A DNA stretch of 64,000 nucleotides from Microvirga aerophila (GTDB lineage Bacteria > Pseudomonadota > Alphaproteobacteria > Rhizobiales > Beijerinckiaceae), in assembly GCF_003332305.1 (NCBI RefSeq), contig NZ_QOIO01000014.1:1-64000 (forward strand). Direction: 5' to 3'. The position numbers and the translations under genes are program-made. Positions 44,354 through 52,950 of the stretch are shown in pieces (positions within the stretch are counted from its first letter, which is position 1; every line of letters begins with the position of its first letter). The notes under the pieces were generated by a model. It had not been told where the DNA came from. It saw nothing but the letters and a program-made list of their open reading frames with translations, and did no database searches.

Positions 44354-45661
44354 ATGGCTCGCTGGCTCAAACGCGGACGAGACGCGGAAGCGATTGCAGA
44401 GGACGATGCGAAGATCCGCAGCACGGTGGAAGGAATCTTGGCCGACATCGGCAAGCGCGGCGACGCGGCGGTTCGCGAACTCTCGAATAAATTCGATCGC
44501 TGGGATCGCGAGGATTACCGGCTGACGGACCAGGAGATCAGGGATTGCCTGTCACAGCTGTCGCAGCGCGATCTCGACGACATCCGCTTCGCCCAGGAGC
44601 AGGTCAGGAACTTCGCCCAGCATCAGCGTGAATCGATGAAGGACATCGAGGTGGAAACGCTGCCGGGCATCGTTCTCGGACACAAGAACATCCCGGTAAA
44701 CTCTGTCGGCTGCTACGTGCCGGGCGGCAAGTACCCACTTCTCGCCTCGGCGCATATGTCGGTCATCACGGCTCGTGTTGCGGGAGTTCCTCGTGTCGTA
44801 ACCTGCGCCCCGCCCTATCAAGGCAAGCCGGCCCCGGCGATCGTGGCGGCTCAGCATCTCGCGGGAGCTGAAGTCATTTACTGTCTGGGCGGCGTCCAGG
44901 CCGTCGGCGCCATGGCACTCGGGACGGAGAGTATCGAGCCTGTCGATATGCTGGTCGGCCCAGGCAACGCTTTCGTGGCGGAAGCCAAGCGCCAGCTCTA
45001 TGGGCGGGTTGGAATAGACCTGTTCGCGGGTCCGACTGAAACGTTGGTCATCGCCGACGAGACAGTCGATGCGGAGATGTGCGCCACCGATCTGCTCGGT
45101 CAAGCCGAGCATGGGCCGAACTCGCCCGCGATCCTCTTGACCACGTCCGAGACCCTCGCGCGGGAAACCATGGCAGAGGTGGAGCGCCTGCTGGAAATCC
45201 TCCCGACCGCCGCGATTGCCCGTCAGGCCTGGGCTGACTACGGTGCCGTGATCGTTTGCGACAGCGACGAGGAAATGGTTCGGGAAGCGAATGCGCTTGC
45301 GTCCGAGCACGTCCAGGTGATGACGCAGGATCCCGATTACTTCCTTGCCAATATGACCAACTATGGCGCGCTCTTCCTCGGTCCACGCACCAATGTATCC
45401 TATGGCGACAAGGTGATTGGAACGAACCACACCCTGCCCACCAAAAAAGCGGCGCGTTACACAGGCGGCCTTTGGGTCGGAAAGTTCCTCAAAACTGTAA
45501 CCTATCAAAAGGTTCTGACCGACGAGGCATCGACCATGATCGGCGAATATTGCTCGAGGCTCTGCATGCTGGAAGGCTTCGCCGGCCATGCGGAGCAGGC
45601 CAACATCAGGGTACGCCGCTACGGCGGACGCAACATTCCTTACGCCACGGCTGCGGAATAA
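44354..45661 (+). CDS. Catabolic histidinol dehydrogenase-family enzyme
   Basis: A 435-residue NAD-dependent zinc dehydrogenase of the HisD fold. Metal and catalytic residues match HisD: Q and H in [11 protein letters not shown] in ASEHVQVM, D in [14 protein letters not shown], and H in [11 protein letters not shown]. No other his gene is nearby; the C-terminal [23 protein letters not shown] block is shared with catabolic HisD relatives such as sulfopropanediol dehydrogenase HpsN, so a two-step alcohol-to-acid oxidation is likely. Start: the ATG at 44354 has GGGAGG 6 bases upstream, while the ATG at 44348 abuts it. Its stop overlaps the SDR start (TAATG). Confidence 0.87.
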   Translation: MARWLKRGRDAEAIAEDDAKIRSTVEGILADIGKRGDAAVRELSNKFDRWDREDYRLTDQEIRDCLSQLSQRDLDDIRFAQEQVRNFAQHQRESMKDIEVETLPGIVLGHKNIPVNSVGCYVPGGKYPLLASAHMSVITARVAGVPRVVTCAPPYQGKPAPAIVAAQHLAGAEVIYCLGGVQAVGAMALGTESIEPVDMLVGPGNAFVAEAKRQLYGRVGIDLFAGPTETLVIADETVDAEMCATDLLGQAEHGPNSPAILLTTSETLARETMAEVERLLEILPTAAIARQAWADYGAVIVCDSDEEMVREANALASEHVQVMTQDPDYFLANMTNYGALFLGPRTNVSYGDKVIGTNHTLPTKKAARYTGGLWVGKFLKTVTYQKVLTDEASTMIGEYCSRLCMLEGFAGHAEQANIRVRRYGGRNIPYATAAE

Positions 45662-46434
45662 TGGCTGCGTCCCCCCTTCCCCAAGCACCAAGCTTTCGTC
45701 TCGATGGCAAGCGCGCCCTGGTCACGGGCGCGGGCCGAGGTATCGGCCTAGCAGCGGCGGCAGCTCTTGCCGCCGCTGGGGCTCACGTCACGCTGGCGGC
45801 CCGCACGGTCGAGGAAATCGAGGCCGCCGCGGCGGCCATTCGTGAGCAGGGTCATTCGGCCGATGCGCTTTCCCTCAACATGAACGACCTCGTGGCGGTT
45901 TCACAGGCCATGGAGGCCACAGAGCCGTTCGATATCTTCGTCAATAATGCGGGCACAAACCGTCCAAAGCCATTCGTGGAGGTATCGATTGATGATTTCG
46001 ACACGGTCATGAACCTCAACGTTCGCTCCGCCTATTTCGCCGCGCAGGCCGTGGTGCGCCGCCTCATGGCTGCCGGAAAGCCTGGTTCCATCATCAACGT
46101 GTCATCGCAGATGGGGCACGTGGGGGGAGCCAATCGCACGGTCTACTGCACCTCGAAGTTTGCGATCGAAGGTATGACGAAAGCCATGGCGGTCGAGCTT
46201 GGACCGCACAACATCCGAGTCAATACCCTTTGCCCGACCTTCATCGAGACGCCTATGACGCGTCCGTTTCTGGCTGATCCGAATTTTCGGAACAGCGTGC
46301 TGTCCAAAATCAAGCTCGGGCGTCTTGGTCAGGTAGAGGATCTGACAGGGGCCATCGTGTTCCTGGCGAGCGATGCCTCGAGCCTGATGACAGGTTCCTC
46401 GCTACTGGTGGACGGCGGATGGACGGCGGACTAA
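45661..46434 (+). CDS. Short-chain dehydrogenase/reductase (SDR)
   Basis: A 257-residue NAD(P)-dependent oxidoreductase. Cofactor motif TGAGRGIG (22-29), NNAG, catalytic Ser in NVSSQMG, Y-x-x-x-K as YCTSK, and the classical C-terminal VDGGWTAD are present. It overlaps the HisD-like gene by one base (TAATG), so the two enzymes are made together; a plausible role is oxidation or epimerisation of an alcohol before or after the HisD-like step. Convergent with the GST gene (22-base gap). Confidence 0.92.
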   Translation: MAASPLPQAPSFRLDGKRALVTGAGRGIGLAAAAALAAAGAHVTLAARTVEEIEAAAAAIREQGHSADALSLNMNDLVAVSQAMEATEPFDIFVNNAGTNRPKPFVEVSIDDFDTVMNLNVRSAYFAAQAVVRRLMAAGKPGSIINVSSQMGHVGGANRTVYCTSKFAIEGMTKAMAVELGPHNIRVNTLCPTFIETPMTRPFLADPNFRNSVLSKIKLGRLGQVEDLTGAIVFLASDASSLMTGSSLLVDGGWTAD

Positions 46435-46456
46435 CCTCCGTCGTCCGGAAGGTGTG

Positions 46457-47092
46457 TCAATCAAAGCCGCGGAGAGCGTCGTAGCTTGTCATCACCGTGG
46501 CCTGGTAGGCTGGACGGCGGCTCAGCCGGTCATACCACTCCGCGAGCCTCGGAAGATCCGGCCTTGAAATGTCCATCGTGAACCAGCGGTAGAGGGTCGC
46601 TCCCGCTGGAATATCGCCCATGGAGAAAGATGCTCCACCAAGCCACGGCGTGTCTGCGAGCCGGGCATCCAGGATGGCGTAAGCACGTCCGGCCTCGTCG
46701 GCTAGCTGTGCGACCCGTTCAGCACTGCGCTGTGACGGCGGCTTGCGGACCGCCTCCCAGAACAACGCGATGAACACGGGAGAGAGTGTGGTCTGCATCC
46801 ACTCCATCCACTGGTCCGCTACCGCTGCCTGTTTGGGCTCGTTCGGCTGCAGGACTCTCCGGCCGTAGGCAGAGGAGAGATAGCGTACGATGACGTTCGA
46901 CTCCCACAAGACCAGGTCATCGTCCTCGAGCGTTGGAACACGACGGTTGGGGTTCTTGGCCCCGTAGCTATCGGTGTCGAGGCCGCCATACGCGCCCCCT
47001 GCATCAATGCGCTCGATATCAAGTTCCAGCTCAGCCAAAGCCCAGAGAACTTTCTGGACGTTGACGGAGGTCGCCCTGCCCCAGAGCCTCAT
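46457..47092 (-). CDS. Glutathione S-transferase family protein
   Basis: A 211-residue cytoplasmic protein with an N-terminal thioredoxin-like domain (1-78) and a helical C-terminal domain. RATSVNVQKVLWALAEL carries the likely catalytic Ser9 and the N-V-Q-K stretch; the glutathione site appears as RVPTLEDDDLVLWESNVIVRYL (V-P and E-S). This type often serves as a lyase or isomerase in catabolic operons. Last gene of the minus-strand TRAP operon, 3 bases after the deacetylase gene. Confidence 0.9.
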   Translation of the reverse strand: MRLWGRATSVNVQKVLWALAELELDIERIDAGGAYGGLDTDSYGAKNPNRRVPTLEDDDLVLWESNVIVRYLSSAYGRRVLQPNEPKQAAVADQWMEWMQTTLSPVFIALFWEAVRKPPSQRSAERVAQLADEAGRAYAILDARLADTPWLGGASFSMGDIPAGATLYRWFTMDISRPDLPRLAEWYDRLSRRPAYQATVMTSYDALRGFD

Positions 47093-47095
47093 GTA

Positions 47096-47986
47096 TTACG
47101 CAGCCGACCGTTTATGCCGGGCCATCTCGGCCGTGTACCAGTCGCCGATTTCACTCGCGGTCATCAGCGCCACCCCCTCGTGCGAGACCACGTAGTCGAG
47201 TAACTCCTCGACGTAGCGGATTCGATGTGGAACACCGGTGATGTAAGGGTGGAGCGAAATCGCCATGACGCGGGCGTTATCGGCGCCCTCCTGATAAAGT
47301 CGGTCGAACTGGTCCTTGCCGGTTCTCAGGAACTGCTCCGAGGCATGGTGCTGGAGGGCATAAACCACGATGTCGTTGGTCTCGACCGTATAGGGAACGG
47401 TCGTGATGGTGCCGTGTGGAGTGGCGATTTCCTGCGGCAGGTCGTCGATCACCCAATCCGCCACGTATTCGATCCCGTTCTCGCGCAACGCGTCGAGGGT
47501 TTCCTCGGTTTCTGTAAGACCTGGGCTTTCCCATGAGCGCGGCGGACGCCCGGTAAAGGAGGCGATGGAATCGACGGTGCGCCGGATCGCGTCCCGCTGA
47601 TTTTCAACTCTATGCATAGGCCCCTGCAGGAAACCGTGGCCCATGAACTCAAACCCCGCGTCTCGCGCGGCGGCCGCCACCCGGGGATACGAATTGCAGA
47701 CGTTGCCATTAATGGCGAGGGTGGTGGGAATATTGCGTTTGGTCAGCGCCTCGAAATGCCGCCAAAAGCCGGCCCGCATTCCGTATTCATGCCAAGACCA
47801 ATTGGGAACGTCCGGAAGCAGCGGTTGTCCCATCGGCGGCGACAGCACGGTGCGTGGCATGGAACCTTCAATCCGCCATTCCTCTACGTTCAGGCAAACC
47901 CATACGGCCAGACGGGTCCCGTTGGGCAGCTGAAGCAAAGGGCGGTCGACGGAGGCTTGATAGGGAATGCGGTCGCTAAGCGCCAT
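47096..47986 (-). CDS. Polysaccharide deacetylase (NodB)-fold hydrolase, PuuE-like
   Basis: A 296-residue protein of the carbohydrate esterase 4 fold. The opening (LPNGTRLAVWVCLNVEEW), INGNVCNSYP and GHGFLQGPMHRV resemble PuuE-type allantoinases and other soluble members that open cyclic amides, not cell-wall deacetylases. There is no signal peptide. The ATG at 47986 fits the domain start; further upstream the frame runs into the preceding lyase gene. Between a DapA-like gene (55 bases) and the GST gene (3 bases), it is likely a step of a catabolic pathway, perhaps a hydrolytic ring opening or deacylation. Confidence 0.82.
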   Translation of the reverse strand: MALSDRIPYQASVDRPLLQLPNGTRLAVWVCLNVEEWRIEGSMPRTVLSPPMGQPLLPDVPNWSWHEYGMRAGFWRHFEALTKRNIPTTLAINGNVCNSYPRVAAAARDAGFEFMGHGFLQGPMHRVENQRDAIRRTVDSIASFTGRPPRSWESPGLTETEETLDALRENGIEYVADWVIDDLPQEIATPHGTITTVPYTVETNDIVVYALQHHASEQFLRTGKDQFDRLYQEGADNARVMAISLHPYITGVPHRIRYVEELLDYVVSHEGVALMTASEIGDWYTAEMARHKRSAA

Positions 47987-48041
47987 AGCGTGCTCCTCTC
48001 CTTGAACAGATTGATTGCGGCTCGTCCGTCCCGCGGGATAG

Positions 48042-48995
48042 TTATTGCGCCGCCGCAATGGCGGGTGGAACCGAGTCCTTGAGGTGGCCGGGTGCAAAGG
48101 CATGCCCTGCGTCTGTGAGCCTTCTCATCAGCTCCGCGGTCTGAGCCTCGGTCAGGGCTGTTAATGGAGGCCGCAATGTCGCGAGACCCGGCTCAAAAAG
48201 AGCCGTGGAGAGAACTGCCTTGGCGGCTGGAATGAGCGGATAGGACGAAAAGATGTTGCGAATGGCCGCAACGGACTTCTGCATTTCCTCGGCTTCCGGA
48301 GACGTCCAGTTATCGATCAGCTTACGGATCGCCGATGCGTTGATGTTGCCCGATGCAGTGATGCAACCGGCGGCTCCCAGGCGGAGAGCCTTCAGCAGGA
48401 CGCCCTCGGAACTGGGGAAGATACGGAAGCCGGGAAAATGCGTGAGCATCGCCTCGGTGTTGGACCAGTCGCCTGAGCTGTCCTTGATGCCGAGCACCGT
48501 GTCCGGGTAGCGTTTGATCAGGCGCTCGATGAGGTCGAGCGGGATCCCAACGCCAGTCATCTGAGGGATGTGGTAGAGCCAAAGGCCCAAGTCGGAGGAC
48601 CCCACCCGTTCGATGACCTCGGAATAGAAAGCGAACAGACCATCGACCGATACAGGCTTGTAGTAGTATGGGGGCAGCATCAGCACACCGCCGCATCCGA
48701 GGGACACAGCGTGCCTCGTCAACTCCACCGCATCCGGGAGCGCGGGCTGTCCGGTACCCGGCAGGAGCACGGAAGGATCGATGCCGCTCTCGACGAGCCC
48801 CTCGAGCAAGCGCTTGCGTTCGCCCAGGGACAACGAGTTTGCTTCGCTGGTGGTGCCAAAAACTGCGAGGCCGTTTGCCCCTTGAGCGAGCAGCCATCGG
48901 CACAGGGCGTGGAACAGCGTCCCGTCCGGCTCCAGTTGGGCGTCGAAGGGTGTGATGGCGGGGACAAGAACCCCTGAAAAGTTCGTCTTAGGCAT
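48042..48995 (-). CDS. Dihydrodipicolinate synthase (DapA)-family lyase/aldolase
   Basis: A 317-residue TIM-barrel Schiff-base enzyme. The catalytic Lys lies in VLGIKDSSGD (about residue 170), the Tyr in LWLYHIPQMTG (about 141), and GTTSEANSLSLGER matches the G-T-T-G-E motif with Ser in place of Gly. True DapA proteins are about 295 residues and lie among lysine genes; this one sits in a transporter operon, so it is probably a catabolic aldolase, hydratase or lyase for a 2-keto acid. 47 bases follow the DUF1330 gene. Confidence 0.9.
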   Translation of the reverse strand: MPKTNFSGVLVPAITPFDAQLEPDGTLFHALCRWLLAQGANGLAVFGTTSEANSLSLGERKRLLEGLVESGIDPSVLLPGTGQPALPDAVELTRHAVSLGCGGVLMLPPYYYKPVSVDGLFAFYSEVIERVGSSDLGLWLYHIPQMTGVGIPLDLIERLIKRYPDTVLGIKDSSGDWSNTEAMLTHFPGFRIFPSSEGVLLKALRLGAAGCITASGNINASAIRKLIDNWTSPEAEEMQKSVAAIRNIFSSYPLIPAAKAVLSTALFEPGLATLRPPLTALTEAQTAELMRRLTDAGHAFAPGHLKDSVPPAIAAAQ

Positions 48996-49042
48996 GCGTG
49001 GTACTTTCGAGAGTTAGCTATACCGCCGAGATATATGGATGC

Positions 49043-49345
49043 TCAGGTCGTGGCGTCGCCACCTTCCACGATAATCAACTCAACCTGTCCTGCGCCGCCT
49101 TTCCGGAACGCCGAAGCTTCCTGATAGGCATCCGAGCGATGGCACTCCTCTGCCGCTGCAAGAGACGGAAATTCGATTACCACGAAGCGATGGAAGGTTT
49201 CGGGGCCCTCGAGGATCTTGAACGGGCCACCCCGGGCAAGCACCTTGCCACCGTATTGAGAAATGATGCCCGGAACTCTGTCCGTATACTTTTTGTACTC
49301 GACCGGGTCATTGATACGCGAACGCGCTACCCAATAAGCAGGCAT
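49043..49345 (-). CDS. DUF1330-domain protein
   Basis: A 100-residue protein of the DUF1330 family (dimeric alpha/beta-barrel fold). PAYWVARSRINDPVEYKKY at the N-terminus and GGKVLARGG in the middle are family features, as is the RFVVIEFPS strand. Function unknown in general; in this operon it could be an isomerase or a tautomerase-like helper. The ATG at 49345 has GAGGAG upstream and lies 10 bases after dctM. Confidence 0.85.
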   Translation of the reverse strand: MPAYWVARSRINDPVEYKKYTDRVPGIISQYGGKVLARGGPFKILEGPETFHRFVVIEFPSLAAAEECHRSDAYQEASAFRKGGAGQVELIIVEGGDATT

Positions 49346-49355
49346 GAAATTCTCC

Positions 49356-50702
49356 TCAGACCTTACCAAGGTTAGGAAGCCAAGTGGCTAGTTGCGGGAA
49401 AGCGATGATCGCGCCAATGACGGCCAACAGGCAGATCCAGAACGGAACCGACCCACGAAAAATTTCGCCGACCGACACGTTCTCCTGAGGCAATGCTGCC
49501 TTCACCGTGAATACTAGGATTCCAAATGGCGGCGTCAGGAGACCCGTCTCGATGGCGAGAATGCCGATAATCGCAAAGGCAAGCGGATCATATCCAAGGC
49601 TTGCGGCGACAGGCGCAAAAACCGGCACGGTCAGAAGGATGATCGAAATCGAGTCAATGATACAACCGAGAACGAACCAGATCAGGATCATGATTCCGAG
49701 AATGGCGATCGGTGGGAGACCCGTGTCAAGCAAAGCCGCCTGTACGGCTCCGGTGATGCCGGTCATCGACAGCACGCGGGAATAAAGCTGCGCCATGACC
49801 AGCAGCAGGAGAAGCGGGGCAGAGGAACGCCCGGCCGAAAGGATGACGTCGAAGATCTCCCGAAGCCTCATTCCTCTGATCAACGCGATCCCAAGGGCTG
49901 CAACCGCGCCGACACCCGCTCCTTCCGTTGGCGTGAAGAATCCGAACCAGATGCCTCCAAGAACGCCACACACGAGGGCAACCACCAGAAGCGTGCCGAA
50001 GAGAGTTTCGCCAAGCCCTTCATCTTCATGGCTAACACCAGGATTTGCCGTCAAAGTCGCGAGCGGTACCTTGCGCTCGCCCACGATTTCCGGCCGCAGG
50101 ATTGCCGTTCCGATTATGTAGGCGCTATAGACGACCACCACCACCATTCCTGGCACGACGCCTGCCATGAAAAGGCTTCCGATCGACTGCTCGGTCAAGA
50201 CGCCCCACACGATCATCAGGACGGACGGGGGAATGAGCATGCCGAGACAGGCGCTGCCAGCGATGCAGGCAAGCGAAAACTGACGATTATAGCCGAACCG
50301 TTTCATCTCAGGGTAGGCAATGCGGGAGAATGTAGCCGCTGCCGCAATGCTGACCCCGGACACGAATGCGAAAACAGCATTGGCTAGCACAGTCGCAACG
50401 CCGAGGCGGCCAGGGAGCCATTTCGTGAGACGATTTACAAGGTTAAAGAGGTCGCGCGCTGCTCCCGACTTTGCGAGAAACTCACCCATAAGAATGAAGA
50501 GCGGGATGACCGCAAAGATGTAGTCGCGAATTCCCTCATAAGCCGTATTCGAAATGAAGCTTCGTACGACCTCGATATCTTCCTGCATGAGATAGATGCC
50601 GAGCGCCGAAGTGATCCCGAGCGCAACTGCGATATGAGTGCCAAATAGCACCAGGGCCAGCAGCACCCCGACGATGATCATCATTTGTGATGGGTCGAAC
50701 AT
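49356..50702 (-). CDS. dctM: TRAP transporter large permease DctM
   Basis: The 448-residue channel subunit of a TRAP importer with about 12-13 membrane segments. PLFILMGEFLAKSGAARDLF and the GSACLGMLIPPSVLMIVWG block (P-P-S motif) are typical, and a second such element, ETGLLTPPFGILVF, occurs near the end. It works with DctQ (14 bases upstream) and DctP to import an organic acid using an ion gradient. Confidence 0.94.
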   Translation of the reverse strand: MFDPSQMMIIVGVLLALVLFGTHIAVALGITSALGIYLMQEDIEVVRSFISNTAYEGIRDYIFAVIPLFILMGEFLAKSGAARDLFNLVNRLTKWLPGRLGVATVLANAVFAFVSGVSIAAAATFSRIAYPEMKRFGYNRQFSLACIAGSACLGMLIPPSVLMIVWGVLTEQSIGSLFMAGVVPGMVVVVVYSAYIIGTAILRPEIVGERKVPLATLTANPGVSHEDEGLGETLFGTLLVVALVCGVLGGIWFGFFTPTEGAGVGAVAALGIALIRGMRLREIFDVILSAGRSSAPLLLLLVMAQLYSRVLSMTGITGAVQAALLDTGLPPIAILGIMILIWFVLGCIIDSISIILLTVPVFAPVAASLGYDPLAFAIIGILAIETGLLTPPFGILVFTVKAALPQENVSVGEIFRGSVPFWICLLAVIGAIIAFPQLATWLPNLGKV

Positions 50703-50716
50703 AAATAATGATCCGT

Positions 50717-51238
50717 TCAGTGCGAGGAGCCGATCGCGATAACTTCATTGTGCCGGGCCGCGTTGATCTGACGTGCGGCGAGCAGGAGGTAGGCGAGCAT
50801 CGCGAGCCCGCTTCCAGCCAGAACCGCAAATCGAACTGGCCATACCGGAACCCGTAGTGCGCCCTCCCCTTCGTATTCACTGGTTTCAAAGGCATGCATG
50901 AAACCATCGATGCTGCCCCAGAAAATAAGGCCAAACAGCAAAACCCCGAGAAGGCAGGAGATTACGGCGAGCGCCGCTTGCACGCGGACGGGAAGGTGAA
51001 CTGTCAGCGCATCGACGTGCATCATCCCATTGCTCAAGATCGCGTAGACGCCGGTCAGGTAGCAGATAATGACGATTGAACTCGATACGAGTTCAGGTGT
51101 GCCTTGGAGCGGCCGGTTGAACACAACTCTGCCGATGACGTCGCCAACCACGACGAAGCAGAGCAGAAAGGCGAGGATCGACGCCAGCACCAGCAGCGCC
51201 TTGGAAATCCAGTCGAGACCTCTTCCTATCATTGGCAT
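50717..51238 (-). CDS. dctQ: TRAP transporter small permease DctQ
   Basis: A 173-residue membrane protein with four hydrophobic segments. The region VVVGDVIGRVVFNRPLQGTPEL matches the DctQ signature (R-x-x-F-x-x-x-x-x-x-x-x-E). The ATG at 51238 is used; another ATG lies 6 bases further on. It is 73 bases downstream of dctP, a gap filled by a very stable palindrome. Confidence 0.9.
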   Translation of the reverse strand: MPMIGRGLDWISKALLVLASILAFLLCFVVVGDVIGRVVFNRPLQGTPELVSSSIVIICYLTGVYAILSNGMMHVDALTVHLPVRVQAALAVISCLLGVLLFGLIFWGSIDGFMHAFETSEYEGEGALRVPVWPVRFAVLAGSGLAMLAYLLLAARQINAARHNEVIAIGSSH

Positions 51239-51266
51239 GAACCTTTTGACCGCGTGCTCAGAGTGA

Positions 51267-51290
51267 GCCCGGGGCCACGTGGCCCCGGGC
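51267..51290 (-). promoter_or_regulatory. Perfect 24-base palindrome between dctP and dctQ
   Basis: Arms of 12 bases (51267-51278, 51279-51290), made almost only of G and C, can fold into a 10-bp stem with an ACGT tetraloop. There is no T run. Position just after the binding-protein stop suggests an mRNA-stabilising or partial-termination element that raises DctP over the permeases. Confidence 0.65.
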
Positions 51291-51311
51291 AAGAGGTCGA
51301 TGTTCGGGTTT

Positions 51312-52382
51312 CTACTTCAGTTGATAACGGATAGGCCATTTGTGGCCGAGCTTCTCGGCTTCGCCCAATGTGAGTTCCAGCACCTGCGTACCGGGCAGGC
51401 CTGCCTTGTCCAGCTCCGCAGCCTTCTCCTTGGGCCAATCCTTGAGGGAGTTCGCCCAGTCGGCCCGTACGCTCTCAGGCAGGGTCTTCACCTTTGCGCC
51501 AAGTTCTTTCAGCTGCTCGATCTGCTTGGGATAGTTCTCGTCGTTGACTGTCCCGGTCTTTGCCTCGTATTCGCGAGCGACCTCGACGATGATGTCCTGA
51601 ACTTCCTTCGGCAGGCGATTGAACCGATTGCGATTAATGGTGAGGGCATGCCAGGTGATCGACCCGAACCCGATCTCGGTATAGTACGGCGAGACTTCGT
51701 ACATCTTGAAGTTCACGACTCCGGACGGGAACATGATCCAGCCGTTGTAGACGCCGGTTTGCATCGCCGTATAGGCTTCGGGCAATGATGACTGAACCGG
51801 CACGGCGCCAGCAAATTCCAGCCATTTCAGGTTCAGACCCGCGCCGGCGAGCTTGCGCCCCTTGAGATCCGCGACCGTATTCCACTCGAACGTCGTCGTA
51901 AGGTTGTATCCATTGTCAGCAATCAGAGCGAGGTGCTTCTGGGCGAACTTGTCCTCGAAGACCTTGGTCATATACGGAACTTGATCATAGACCGCCCGGG
52001 CGAGCTTGACGCTGGACTGGGCGCTCATGGTGCCGAAAGGCAGCATGACTTGGAACGCGTGAAGAGGCAGGTTTGACGGCTCGAAGCAGAGGCAGAAACC
52101 ACCGATATCGATGATGCCAGACTGAACGCCCTCAAGGGTGTCGGCCACCTTCACCATCGAGCCACCGTAACCCTCGATGAATTCGATCTTGTGGCTGGTC
52201 CGTTCAGCAACTCTTTTCGTGACCTCGGGCACAAAGAAAGTCTGCATGAGATTGACGTATGTGTTGACGGCAGGGTGCCCCGAGGCAATCCGCAACCGGA
52301 TATTGTCGGCTTGAGCCGAACTTGCAGCGCCAACAGAGAGAGCTGCTAATGCAACGGCTGACGCCAGAAGAGTCTTTTTCAT
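51312..52382 (-). CDS. dctP: TRAP transporter substrate-binding protein DctP
   Basis: The periplasmic receptor of the TRAP importer (356 residues). It has a clear signal peptide (residues 1 to about 25, ending SAQA), then LRIASGHPAVNTYVNLMQTFFVPEV. The ligand-binding middle has ADLKGRKLAGAGLNLKWLEFAGAVPVQSSLPEAYTAMQTGVYNGW (key parts: DLKGRK with the carboxylate-binding Arg, and Y-x-A-L/M-Q-x-G-x-x-x-G). First gene of a seven-gene minus-strand operon that ends with the GST gene. Compare with the signal-less DctP-like protein at 38400-39326. Confidence 0.94.
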   Translation of the reverse strand: MKKTLLASAVALAALSVGAASSAQADNIRLRIASGHPAVNTYVNLMQTFFVPEVTKRVAERTSHKIEFIEGYGGSMVKVADTLEGVQSGIIDIGGFCLCFEPSNLPLHAFQVMLPFGTMSAQSSVKLARAVYDQVPYMTKVFEDKFAQKHLALIADNGYNLTTTFEWNTVADLKGRKLAGAGLNLKWLEFAGAVPVQSSLPEAYTAMQTGVYNGWIMFPSGVVNFKMYEVSPYYTEIGFGSITWHALTINRNRFNRLPKEVQDIIVEVAREYEAKTGTVNDENYPKQIEQLKELGAKVKTLPESVRADWANSLKDWPKEKAAELDKAGLPGTQVLELTLGEAEKLGHKWPIRYQLK

Positions 52383-52950
52383 ATCCCGATCTCCTCCCAG
52401 AAACCGAATTCATTCTATTTGTTGGGATGTCTCCGACGACCCGCCGAAGTTTAGTCGATCGATTCCGAAAAACGCCCTGGATAGCATAGGGCAGAATTCC
52501 TCGGTCCCTTTTCAGGGGCAGATTATGCAGGGTCGTTTTTATGAAGAAATGATCATTCCTGATCCTTTTCATCATAATTTCTAATCAACCCGCTGCTCGT
52601 GTCAGCAGCGTCGCAAAAGGCCGGTACAAACTCACACCGTCTTGGCCCGTCTCCGCGTTGCCAAAAGGGACGTAAGCAGCTCAGTCCATCAGCGTCCGCC
52701 GATATCGTTCCAGCCAGGGTTCCCCCCACCGTAGCCGAAATTCTTTGTCGCCAGGTCATGCCAGCCTCCTGCAGGTGGCCAACTGATATTTCACGAGGAA
52801 GAGGTGTGAAGTCAACTAGGGCCAAAACTGTTCTTTCTGGCGATAAAAGACTAATGAACCTCTGTTACTTATTGACGGTTTATAGCCATCTGAAATATCA
52901 GTCGCATACAAGGTCCTCGCTAAAGGATTTCTACAAGGAAGGCTGAACGA
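52383..52950. other. Divergent intergenic region, no convincing gene
   Basis: 568 bases between dctP (minus) and a GntR gene (plus). It should contain both promoters. A 10-base palindrome AATGATCATT lies at 52548-52557 in an AT-rich patch and is the best operator candidate. Open frames on both strands at about 52553-52946 have no recognisable domain and were not accepted. The part from about 52615 to 52770 is more GC-rich than its flanks and may be decayed coding DNA. Confidence 0.5.

Noticed and set aside
44354-45661. Naming the HisD-like gene hisD or hpsN
   Set aside because: Context is catabolic, so hisD is unlikely; HpsN would need sulfonate-pathway partners that are not present. Kept at family level.
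52553-52946. Small open frames on both strands upstream of the GntR gene
   Set aside because: No ribosome binding site, no recognisable motif, and they overlap the region that must hold two promoters.
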